Part shown: positions 1-7,543 of the stretch, in pieces
Numbering within the stretch: position 1 is the stretch's first letter
How the letters are laid out: every line of letters starts with the position of its first letter
Assembly (NCBI RefSeq): GCF_036013525.1
Contig: NZ_CP107853.1
Coordinates: 6,944,001 to 7,008,000, forward strand
Source: Nonomuraea sp. NBC_00507
Lineage (GTDB): Bacteria > Actinomycetota > Actinomycetes > Streptosporangiales > Streptosporangiaceae
Length of the DNA stretch: 64,000 bases
Direction: 5' to 3'
The notes under the pieces: model-generated
Databases searched by the model: none
Told to the model about the DNA's origin: nothing
What the model saw: only the letters and a program-made list of their open reading frames with translations
Position numbers and translations under genes: made by a program

Positions 1-644
1 TAGTCGATTCCCGCGGCGCGGGCCGCCGCCGCGAACTCCTCGCCGGCCCGAATCGCGGGGCCGTAGCCGTCGGCGTACAGGTCGGCCGAGAGGTTGAAGA
101 AGGCCAGCGTGCGATGCCCCAGCCCGGCCACGTGCGCCACCGCGTCGCGGGCCGTGGCCGCGAAGTCGATGTCGGCGTAGTCGATCGAGCCCGGCTCCCG
201 GGTGCGCCCTATCATGCTGAACGGCACCCCGGCCGCCGACAGGAACGCGGTCCGCTCGTCGTCCAGCCGCACCTCCATCAGCAGCACGCCGTCCACCAGC
301 CCGAGGCCGGTGAGGTGGCGCAGCTCGTCGATCGGGTCGGCGCTCTCCGGCGACAGCAGCAGGTGATAGCCCAGCTCGCTGGCCGCCTCGGCGGCACCGG
401 TCGCGAACTGCATCTCGGTGAGGCCGAAACCGCTGCGCGGGGCGGGGAACAGCAGCGCCAGGATCCGGGTCCGCTTGCTCTGCAACCCGCGCGCCAGCAG
501 GTTGGGGCGATAGCCGAGCTCCGCGGCGGCCTGCTCGATGCGCAGCTTGGTCGCCGCGGCCACCGGGCGGGTGCCGTTGAGCGCCGCCGAGACGGTGCTG
601 ACCGCCACCTGAGCCCGCTCGGCCACGTCACGGAGCGAAGACAT
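1..644 (-). CDS. LacI/GalR-family transcriptional repressor (C-terminus cut by window edge)
   Basis: The reading frame is open from an ATG at 644 down to base 1, giving 214 codons of a protein that should be about 330-340 residues, so the C-terminal third lies outside the window. The N-terminus is a LacI helix-turn-helix (SSLRDVAERAQVAVSTVSAA, then the hinge-type GYRPNLLARGL), followed by the start of a periplasmic-binding-protein-like sensor domain. A GGGAGGAGC ribosome-binding site sits just before the ATG. The gene diverges from a beta-galactosidase and a perfect 12-bp palindrome lies 23 bp upstream of its start, so it probably represses itself and the beta-galactosidase in response to a galactoside. 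The ligand is inferred from context only. Confidence 0.93.
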   Translation of the reverse strand, partial: MSSLRDVAERAQVAVSTVSAALNGTRPVAAATKLRIEQAAAELGYRPNLLARGLQSKRTRILALLFPAPRSGFGLTEMQFATGAAEAASELGYHLLLSPESADPIDELRHLTGLGLVDGVLLMEVRLDDERTAFLSAAGVPFSMIGRTREPGSIDYADIDFAATARDAVAHVAGLGHRTLAFFNLSADLYADGYGPAIRAGEEFAAAARAAGID

Positions 645-666
645 GCTCCTCCCGCGATACCGTTGT

Positions 667-678
667 CGAAACGTTTCG
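667..678. promoter_or_regulatory. LacI-type operator palindrome
   Basis: CGAAACGTTTCG is a perfect 12-bp palindrome in the divergent gap between the LacI-type gene and the beta-galactosidase gene. LacI-family regulators of actinomycetes commonly bind short palindromes with a central CG or C and flanking GAAA/TTTC, so this is the likely site for the adjacent repressor. Binding itself is inferred. Confidence 0.7.
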
Positions 679-755
679 CATACCGTAGGGTCGGTTTAGC
701 GGAGATGTCAATGGCGTTAAATCGGATGGCCGGAAACCCCGCTACGATCAGCCGG

Positions 756-3266
756 GTGCTGAGAGTCTCCGTCCCAGGACCACCAGAGCCGCCGATCATC
801 GGCCATCTCGCCATGGGGGAGGAGCCCGGCCGGCCGGACGCGATCACCGTCGACTCGCGCACCCTGCGGCGCGGCGGGCGCCCCTGGTTCCCGGTCATGG
901 GCGAGTTCCACTTCGCCCGCTACCCGGCCGCCGAGTGGCGGGAAGAGCTGCTCAAGGTGCGGGCCGGCGGGGTGACGGCCGTGGCCGCCTACGTCTTCTG
1001 GAATCTGCACGAGGAGCGTCGCGGCCACTACGACTGGCGGGGCGACCGTGACCTGCGCCGCTGGGTGACGACCTGCGCGGAGGCCGGGCTCGACGTGGTG
1101 GTGCGGGTCGGGCCGTGGGGGCATGGCGAGTCCCGCAACGGCGGCTTCCCCGACTGGCTGCTGGCCGAGGACTGCACGCCGCGCACCGACGACCCGCGCT
1201 ACCTGGCCCTGGTGCGGCCGTTCTTCGCGCAGATCGGCCTGCAGGTGCGCGGGCTGACCAGGCGCGACGGCGGGCCCATCGTCGGCGTCCAGTTGGAGAA
1301 CGAGCTGTACGACCAGCCCGGCCACCTGCTCACGCTCAAGCGCCTGGCCCAGGAGGCGGGCATCGACGCGCCGCTGTGGACGGCGACCGGCTGGGGGCAC
1401 GCCCAGCTGCCGCCCGGCGAGGTGATCCCGCTGTTCGGCGGGTACGCCGAGGCCGCCTGGGACACCCCGCACGACGGGTGGCCGCGGCAGAGCCGGGCGC
1501 ACTACTTCTTCGGGCCCGGCAGGGACGACGACTCGATCGGCGCCGACCTGCGCGGCGACGGCCCGTCCGGCACGGACGAGAGCCACCTCGCGCGCTACCC
1601 GTTCGCCACCTGCGAGCTGGGCGGCGGCATGTACACCTCCTACCACCGGCGGCCGATCGTCGCCGCCGCGGACGTGGCCGCGTTGTCGCTGGTGAAGCTG
1701 GGCAGCGGGTCCGTCTGGCAGGGCTACTACATGTTCCACGGCGGCTCGCAGAAGATCGGCGAGCTCAGCACCCTCCAGGAGTCGCACGCCACCGGCTACC
1801 CCAACGACTGCCCGATGATCAACTATGACTTCCAGGCGCCTCTGGGGGAGTACGGCCAGTTCCGCGAGTCCTACGTCCGCCTGCGGCTCCAGCACCTCTG
1901 GCTGGCCTCGGACGGCGCCGACCTCGCACCCATGACGCTCACCATGCCGCCGGACGCGCCCGCCGACACCGCCGACCGCGATTCCCTGCGCTGGTGCGTG
2001 CGCTCCGACGGCCGCTCCGGCTTCCTGTTCGTCAACAACCATCAGCCGGTTGAGACGCTGCCGGCGCACGAGAACGTGCAGTTCGCGGTCTGTCTGGGCG
2101 GCAGAGACCTGGTGGTGCCGCGCCGTCCCGTCACGGTGCCGCCGGGCGCGTACTTCGTCTGGCCACTCGCCCGCCCGGTCGGCGCGGCCACCCTCCTGAC
2201 CGCCTCCGCCCAGCCCGTCTGCACGCTCGACGGCCCCGTCCTGGTGCTCGCGCAGGTCGCGGGCATCCCGGTCGAGCTGGCCTTCGACGCCTCCACCGTC
2301 GCCGCGATCGACGGCCCCGGGCTCGACCACCGCGGCGGCGCGCGGGCGACGGTGACGCGAGACGGCCCCGACGTGGTGGTGAGCGGCCTGCGCCCCGGCC
2401 CTGGCTGCCTGCTGCGGGTCACCGCCGCCGACGGGTCCGTGGCGCACGTGCTGGTCCTGGACGAGGAGAGCGCGCTCACCGCCACCCGCGCCCAGGCCTG
2501 GGGCGCCGACCGGCTGCTCCTCAGCCGCCGTCCCGCCGTCATCGACTATCAGCGGCTGGTGTTGTACGGCGGCGAAGGCACGAGTCCGGCGCCGCGCGAC
2601 GGCGGGCACGGATCGGACGGCGGGCGTCCTTTGGACGGCGGACGCGCATCGGGCGGGGGGCACGGATCGGGCGGCAGGCACGGATCGCTGGGCGGTCGCG
2701 AGAGCGGCCGTCACGCCGGTGACCGGCTGCGTGTCTTCCCCGCCTTGACGGCGGCCGACGACTCGCCCCATGTGGCGACCGACGGCGTCTTCAGCGTCAT
2801 CGAAGCGCTCGCCACGGATGCGGAGCCGATTGCGGCCGTCGCCGAGCAGGTGGCGGCGGCCGGGCCGCCCAGGCGGACGGTCATCGACGCCAAGTCCGGC
2901 CGGGCCTCCGCACCGGCCGACGCGGACTTCGACGCCGCCGCCGTCTACCGCGTCACCGTGCCCGCTGTCCTCCTCGACGGCGACGACGAGGTGCTGCTCC
3001 GGCTCGACTGGTCCGGCGACGTGGGCCGCGCCTCCATCGGCGGCCGCCTGGTGGCCGACCAGTTCTGGCACGGCGCGCCCTGGGAGATCGGCCTGCGCCG
3101 CTTCCGCCGCGAGCTCCTCGAACACGGGGACGTCGAGCTGCGCCTGCTGCCCTTCCCCGAGGACGCGCCGGTCTACGTCTCCCCGCAGGTCCGCTCCGCG
3201 AAGGGAACCCTGGAGCTGCGCTCGGCGACGTTCGTCCCGGTGCCGCGCACCACGCTCACGATCTAG
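756..3266 (+). CDS. GH35-type beta-galactosidase, probably cytoplasmic
   Basis: Predicted to hydrolyse terminal beta-galactose from oligosaccharides. The N-terminal TIM barrel carries family 35 signatures: GEFHFARYP, an AYVFWNLHE strand, GPWGHGESRNGGFPDWLL, the acid/base motif VQLENEL (about E183) and a probable nucleophile in CELGGG (about E287). C-terminal beta-sandwich domains follow. No signal peptide is seen. Residues about 605-658 form a Gly/Arg/Ser/His-rich low-complexity linker between two beta domains. The start is uncertain: the GTG at 756 lies 7 bases after a TACGAT -10-like box (743-748), which suits a leaderless transcript, while ATGs at 705, 711, 726 and 813 are also in frame. 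It is divergent from the LacI-type repressor. Confidence 0.9.
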   Translation: MLRVSVPGPPEPPIIGHLAMGEEPGRPDAITVDSRTLRRGGRPWFPVMGEFHFARYPAAEWREELLKVRAGGVTAVAAYVFWNLHEERRGHYDWRGDRDLRRWVTTCAEAGLDVVVRVGPWGHGESRNGGFPDWLLAEDCTPRTDDPRYLALVRPFFAQIGLQVRGLTRRDGGPIVGVQLENELYDQPGHLLTLKRLAQEAGIDAPLWTATGWGHAQLPPGEVIPLFGGYAEAAWDTPHDGWPRQSRAHYFFGPGRDDDSIGADLRGDGPSGTDESHLARYPFATCELGGGMYTSYHRRPIVAAADVAALSLVKLGSGSVWQGYYMFHGGSQKIGELSTLQESHATGYPNDCPMINYDFQAPLGEYGQFRESYVRLRLQHLWLASDGADLAPMTLTMPPDAPADTADRDSLRWCVRSDGRSGFLFVNNHQPVETLPAHENVQFAVCLGGRDLVVPRRPVTVPPGAYFVWPLARPVGAATLLTASAQPVCTLDGPVLVLAQVAGIPVELAFDASTVAAIDGPGLDHRGGARATVTRDGPDVVVSGLRPGPGCLLRVTAADGSVAHVLVLDEESALTATRAQAWGADRLLLSRRPAVIDYQRLVLYGGEGTSPAPRDGGHGSDGGRPLDGGRASGGGHGSGGRHGSLGGRESGRHAGDRLRVFPALTAADDSPHVATDGVFSVIEALATDAEPIAAVAEQVAAAGPPRRTVIDAKSGRASAPADADFDAAAVYRVTVPAVLLDGDDEVLLRLDWSGDVGRASIGGRLVADQFWHGAPWEIGLRRFRRELLEHGDVELRLLPFPEDAPVYVSPQVRSAKGTLELRSATFVPVPRTTLTI

Positions 3267-3267
3267 A

Positions 3268-3299
3268 AGCCGCCGGCGCACCGCGATGCGCCGGCGGCT
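3268..3299. terminator. Bidirectional hairpin terminator
   Basis: A perfect 13-bp stem (AGCCGCCGGCGCA and its complement) with a 6-base loop CCGCGA begins two bases after the beta-galactosidase stop and lies between convergent genes. There is no strong T-run, which is usual for actinomycete terminators. Confidence 0.8.
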
Positions 3300-3320
3300 C
3301 CTTCCCCGAGTAGTGACTTC

Positions 3321-4754
3321 TCAGCAGGTGGAGTTGGTCTGCGTGAGCAGCGCCAGCCTCCATGGCAACGAGTTGTAGTCGCCGCTCGCGTTCGGGTCCA
3401 TGCCCTGGTAGAGGTAGCGCATCTGGCACGGGCTGATCGTCAGCGTCTGGTCGTTGCTGTCGCGGATCATCTCGCCGTGGCTGATGTCCCTGGTCCAGGC
3501 GGTGCCGTCGAAGGTGACGTTGTTCGCGCGGGCGAACGGGTTGCTCTCGGTGTCGGCCAGCGGCGTCCACGTGCCGCCGATGCTCGTGGAGGTCCAGGAG
3601 CGGAAGTACCGCCTGCCGTCGGAGCCGATGGCCTCCACCAGCAGCAGATACTGGTCCGTGCCCTTGACCTTGTAGATGTTGCTGGCCTCCCACAGCCGGT
3701 ACTTGTTGGAGTCCTGCAGCACGATCTGCGTGTTGGTGAAGCCGTTGGGGAAGTTCGCCACCGTCGTCTCCGAGCGGTAGAGGTGGCCGTTGTCATCGGA
3801 GGAGAACAGGTAGCACTTCGCGGTGTCGCAGATGACCCACATGTCGACCCAGTAGCCGCTGCCGATGTTCTGCCGGATGATGTCCGGCATGCTCGAGTAG
3901 AAGTGCTGCGGCGCGCTCCAGGACCGCGGGTTGGAGATGTCGGTCGTGGTCGAGTACGAGGCGTTGCCGGTCTGGTAGACCAGGTACCACTTGTTCTGCG
4001 GCGCGAAGTAGAACACCTGCGGCGCGGCCCGGTAACCGGTGCCGATCGCGCTCTGGTCCAGGTAGTGGTGCTGCGCGGCGCCGGCCTGGGCCCAGTCGGT
4101 GAAGTTCGTGTAGACCAGGTTGTAGCCGGCGCTGCTGGCGGTGCTGGCGAAGACGTGCCAGCGGCCGTTGTGGTAGACGACCGACGGGTCCTTGACCGCC
4201 GCGATGTTGCTGTGGGCGGCGTCGGGCTTGGGAGCGATCAGCGCGCCGGTGGAGCGCCAGCGGAAGCTGCTCGGCAGCGTGCCGGTGCCGCCCGTGGGCG
4301 TGACCGTCGGCGTGACCGTCGGCGTTGCGGTCGGCGTGCTGCCGCCGGTGCAGGGGGTGCCGTTGAGCGCGAAGTCCGACGGCACCGGGTTGGCGGAGCC
4401 GTTCCACGAGCCGTTGAAGCCGAACGACGTGCTCGCCCCGGTGGCGAGCGAGCCGTTGTAGGCGGCGTTGGAGACGGTGACCTGGGCGCCGGACTGCGCG
4501 ACGGCGCCGTTCCACAGCTGCGTGATCGTCTGCCCGGCGGTGAACGACCAGGTCAGACGCCAGCTGGTGAGCGGATCACCCAGGTTGATAACGCTAACAT
4601 TCACGCCGAAACCATTCGACCATTGGTTGGTCACCGTGTACTCCACACGGCAGCCGGGCGCGGCCTGCGCGGTCGGTGCGGCGATCAGGGCCAGGATGAC
4701 CATCGTGGCGGCGGCCGCCGCGGCGATCCAGGACCGGGGGCGGTTGAGATGCAC
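3321..4754 (-). CDS. Secreted CBM2-GH62 alpha-L-arabinofuranosidase
   Basis: Predicted to remove arabinose side chains from arabinoxylan outside the cell. The 477-residue protein has a signal peptide (about 1-32, ending in APTAQA), a family 2 carbohydrate-binding module bounded by cysteines (about 35-135), a Thr/Pro linker of repeated TPTV units, and a GH62 five-bladed propeller to the C-terminus. GH62 catalytic positions are visible as the Asp of KDPSVVYHNG, the Asp before MWVICDTAKCY, and the Glu of LWEASNIY. The GTG at 4754 is chosen because GGAGGA lies six bases upstream and the signal peptide starts there. It is divergent from a secreted esterase and shares an intergenic region with three operator-like boxes. 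Confidence 0.95.
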   Translation of the reverse strand: MHLNRPRSWIAAAAAATMVILALIAAPTAQAAPGCRVEYTVTNQWSNGFGVNVSVINLGDPLTSWRLTWSFTAGQTITQLWNGAVAQSGAQVTVSNAAYNGSLATGASTSFGFNGSWNGSANPVPSDFALNGTPCTGGSTPTATPTVTPTVTPTGGTGTLPSSFRWRSTGALIAPKPDAAHSNIAAVKDPSVVYHNGRWHVFASTASSAGYNLVYTNFTDWAQAGAAQHHYLDQSAIGTGYRAAPQVFYFAPQNKWYLVYQTGNASYSTTTDISNPRSWSAPQHFYSSMPDIIRQNIGSGYWVDMWVICDTAKCYLFSSDDNGHLYRSETTVANFPNGFTNTQIVLQDSNKYRLWEASNIYKVKGTDQYLLLVEAIGSDGRRYFRSWTSTSIGGTWTPLADTESNPFARANNVTFDGTAWTRDISHGEMIRDSNDQTLTISPCQMRYLYQGMDPNASGDYNSLPWRLALLTQTNSTC

Positions 4755-4819
4755 TGCGTCCTCCGTGTCGTAGCCGGTGGTCGACGAGCGTCTCAGGGAT
4801 ATTTCCGGCCAATCAATCA

Positions 4820-4960
4820 GAAACTTTCGGCCCCAGTCACTCCCGCCGCCTGCCTGGGACATCGTGGCAGGCGCGCGGCCGGCGAGGTGAAACTTTCAAT
4901 GCCCGGTATGATCCCTTGCCGTCCGCGTGGAAATTGTTCGACACTCGGCGGAAATGTTTC
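4820..4960. promoter_or_regulatory. Cluster of three GAAA-N(1-2)-TTTC operator-like boxes
   Basis: GAAACTTTC occurs at 4820-4828 and again at 4889-4897, and GAAATGTTTC at 4951-4960. All lie in the shared 224-bp gap between the divergent arabinofuranosidase and esterase genes. They resemble LacI-family operators of actinomycete hemicellulase genes and the palindrome at 667-678. I infer common repression of both secreted enzymes. Confidence 0.6.
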
Positions 4961-4978
4961 GAGGAGCGAGGCCGGGCC

Positions 4979-6238
4979 ATGGGCAGAGGGTTGAAGCTGA
5001 TGATCGTCGCGGCTCTCGGCGCAGGGGTGCTGACGACCTCGCCCGCCATCGGCGACGGCAACGCGCCGAACGGGCACTGGGTGGACACCTGGACCGCGAT
5101 GCCGCAGCTCACCGAGCCCCACAACCTGCCGCCCGCGCCGTACACGGCAGGCAACCTGGTCCTGGCAGACAGCACGCTGCGGCAGACCGTGCGGGTGTCG
5201 GCCGGCGGGCAGCGGATCCGGCTGCGCTTCTCCAACGCCTTCGGCGGCGCGCCCCTGCCCATCACCCGGGTCACCGTGGCATTCCCGGCCGGCGGCAGGG
5301 CGGGCGTCAGCGCGATCCAGCCGGGCACCACCCGGCCGGTGACGTTCCACGGCCGTCCGTCCACGACCGTCCCGGCCGGCGCCCTGGTGGTGTCCGACCC
5401 GCTGGACCTGCAGCTGCCCGCAGGCTCCGTGCTGGCCGTGACCGTCTACCTCGCCGAGGGACAGGCCTCCAGCGCCATCACCTCGCACCCGGGCTCGCGC
5501 ACCACCTCCTACCTGGCGAAGGGCAACCAGGCCGACGCCGAGGACCTCGCCGGGGCGACCCCCGTCGACCACTGGTACTTCCTCAGCTCCATCGAAGTGT
5601 GGTCCAAGCGCTCCACCGCGGCGCTCGTCCTGCTCGGCGACTCCCTGACCGACGGCAGGGGCTCCACCACCAACCTCAACAACCGCTGGCCCGACCAGCT
5701 CTTCGACCGGCTGGGCCGCTCCGGTCCTGCCATCGCCAACCAGGCGGCCGGCGGCAACCGGGTGCTGAACGACGGCCTCGGCCCGGCCGCCCTGGCCCGG
5801 CTGGACCGCGACGTGCTCGCCCGCAGCGGCGCCGCATGGCTGATCGTCTTCGAGGGCGTCAACGACATCGGCACCGCCCCGGCCACGCAGGACGCCCAGA
5901 AGAAGGTCGCCGACGAGCTGATCGCCGCCTACGACCAGATCATCGTCCGGGCCCAGGCACGGGGCTTGGCCGTCTACGGGGCGACGCTCACCCCCTTCGG
6001 CGGCAACTCCTACGACGACGCCCAAGGGCTCAGGGACGCGACCCGGCAGGCGGTCAACGACTGGATCCGCACGAGCGGCAGGTTCGACGCCGTGATCGAC
6101 TTCGACCGGGCGGTCCGCGATCCCGCCGACCCCCGGTGGCTGCTGACGTCGTACGACGTGGGCGACGGCCTGCATCTGAGCCCGGCCGGCTACCAGGCAC
6201 TCGCGCACGCCGTGCCCGCCCGGTTGTTCCACCGGTGA
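4979..6238 (+). CDS. Secreted SGNH/GDSL-family hydrolase (esterase)
   Basis: A 419-residue exported hydrolase, predicted to be a carbohydrate or lipid esterase. The signal peptide covers about residues 1-26. The SGNH blocks are all present: GDSLTDG (nucleophile about Ser222), GGNRVLNDG, GVNDIG and the terminal DGLHLSPAGY holding the Asp-His pair. The first 200 residues form an additional beta-rich domain typical of actinomycete members of this group. The ATG at 4979 has GAGGAG/GCGAGG upstream. Placement opposite an arabinofuranosidase with shared operator boxes suggests deacylation of plant hemicellulose, which is inference. Confidence 0.9.
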   Translation: MGRGLKLMIVAALGAGVLTTSPAIGDGNAPNGHWVDTWTAMPQLTEPHNLPPAPYTAGNLVLADSTLRQTVRVSAGGQRIRLRFSNAFGGAPLPITRVTVAFPAGGRAGVSAIQPGTTRPVTFHGRPSTTVPAGALVVSDPLDLQLPAGSVLAVTVYLAEGQASSAITSHPGSRTTSYLAKGNQADAEDLAGATPVDHWYFLSSIEVWSKRSTAALVLLGDSLTDGRGSTTNLNNRWPDQLFDRLGRSGPAIANQAAGGNRVLNDGLGPAALARLDRDVLARSGAAWLIVFEGVNDIGTAPATQDAQKKVADELIAAYDQIIVRAQARGLAVYGATLTPFGGNSYDDAQGLRDATRQAVNDWIRTSGRFDAVIDFDRAVRDPADPRWLLTSYDVGDGLHLSPAGYQALAHAVPARLFHR

Positions 6239-6247
6239 CGGACGCGC

Positions 6248-7462
6248 TCACATGGTGAGCTGGCGCCGGCGCTCGCTGCGCCACTCGACCGTCAGCACGG
6301 TCGCGTCGTCCTGCAGGCGGCCGCTCTGGTGCCGCAGGATGGCCTGGATCAGCCGGCGCAGCGTCTCCGGCGCCGACACGCCGTCGGCCTCCTGGCGGAT
6401 GACGAAGTCGACGAAGCGCTCCAGCCCGAAGGTCTCCCCGTCCGGGCTCTGCGCCTCGATGATGCCGTCGGTGTAGAACAGCAGCCGGTCGCCGCGCTGC
6501 AGCTGGTAACGGAGTAGACCCGTGGAGATCCCCAGACCGAACCCCATCGGCGGGTCCGGGATGGGGGCGCTTTCCAGCGTGGTCACGCACTGGCCGCCGC
6601 GGATCACCAGCGGCGGATGGTGGCCGCGGTTGACCCAGCTCAGCTGCCCCGTACGCAGGTCCAGGCAGGCCAGAATGCCGGTGGCGAACCGGCCGGTGAA
6701 ATGTTCCTTGATCGCCGCGTCCACGGCCTCGCTGATCGCGGGCAGCTCCATCCCCAGGCGGCGGTTGTGGCGGCACGACCCCATGGCGACGCTGGCGGTC
6801 AGCCCGGCCGACGTGTCGTGCCCCATCGCGTCGAACAGCGCCAGATGCAGCAGGGAGCCGTCGACCGCGTAGTCGTAGGCGTCGCCGCCCATCTCGTAGG
6901 CGGGCTCGAGCGCGGCGCTGACCACCACGTCGTCGCTGGCGAACGTGCCCGGCGGCAGCAGGGTCCACATCACCTCGGCCGACAGGGTCATCGGCCGGGC
7001 GCGGACCAGCCGGGCGAAGGAGTCGCTGTACGGCCGCTTGCTGATCATCAGCACCGCCACCAGGGACGCCAGCTGCTTGACCCGCCATTCGACCAGCTCG
7101 TCGTAGGCGGACACGGTCGCCCCCAGCACCCCGACCCGCTCGGTCCCGTCCAGCAGCGGCACCCACAACCGCCGCCCATCACCCGCCGGCACGGTCTTGG
7201 CCTGGATGATCTCCACGACGCGGAACGCGCGGCCCGCCATCGTGCTGTCGATCCTCATGGGCTCGAGCGGCTCCCCGGACGGGCCCAGCTGCCCCGGCAG
7301 CGGCACCAGGAGGAGTTGCTGCAGATCGGTTGCGTAGATCACGGTGTCGGAGCAGCCGAGCAGCCGGGCATGGGCGGCCACCAGGGCCGGCAGGTCCTCC
7401 ATCGCGGCCAGGTGCGTGGCCTCGAGCAAACCGCCCAGCGTACGCTCACCGTCACTTTGCAA
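6248..7462 (-). CDS. PP2C/SpoIIE-type serine phosphatase with GAF-like sensor
   Basis: About 404 residues. The N-terminal half is a GAF-like sensor (RRLWVPLLDGTERVGVLGA). The C-terminal half is a SpoIIE/RsbU phosphatase domain with the metal-binding blocks GGDAYDYA, LFDAMGHDTSAG, NRGHHPPLV, FYTDGIIE and DDATVL. Such proteins dephosphorylate anti-sigma-factor antagonists in partner-switching networks. No cognate kinase or antagonist gene is seen nearby. The start is chosen as TTG at 7462, five bases after an AGGAGG-type site. A GTG at 7504 in the same frame is possible but less well supported. Confidence 0.9.
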   Translation of the reverse strand: MQSDGERTLGGLLEATHLAAMEDLPALVAAHARLLGCSDTVIYATDLQQLLLVPLPGQLGPSGEPLEPMRIDSTMAGRAFRVVEIIQAKTVPAGDGRRLWVPLLDGTERVGVLGATVSAYDELVEWRVKQLASLVAVLMISKRPYSDSFARLVRARPMTLSAEVMWTLLPPGTFASDDVVVSAALEPAYEMGGDAYDYAVDGSLLHLALFDAMGHDTSAGLTASVAMGSCRHNRRLGMELPAISEAVDAAIKEHFTGRFATGILACLDLRTGQLSWVNRGHHPPLVIRGGQCVTTLESAPIPDPPMGFGLGISTGLLRYQLQRGDRLLFYTDGIIEAQSPDGETFGLERFVDFVIRQEADGVSAPETLRRLIQAILRHQSGRLQDDATVLTVEWRSERRRQLTM

Positions 7463-7543
7463 CGGCTCCTCCTCCCCCGTGCATGTGACCCATACCCCGC
7501 CCACCGCCCGTCACCCAGCGCGACCAGGGCGGCAGCGGCGGGG

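Noticed and set aside
717..3281. Very long open frame antisense to the beta-galactosidase gene
   Set aside because: In high-GC DNA the antisense wobble-matched frame stays open by chance; its translation is repetitive Arg/Gly/Ala/Pro sequence with no domain, whereas the plus-strand frame has a complete GH35 signature.
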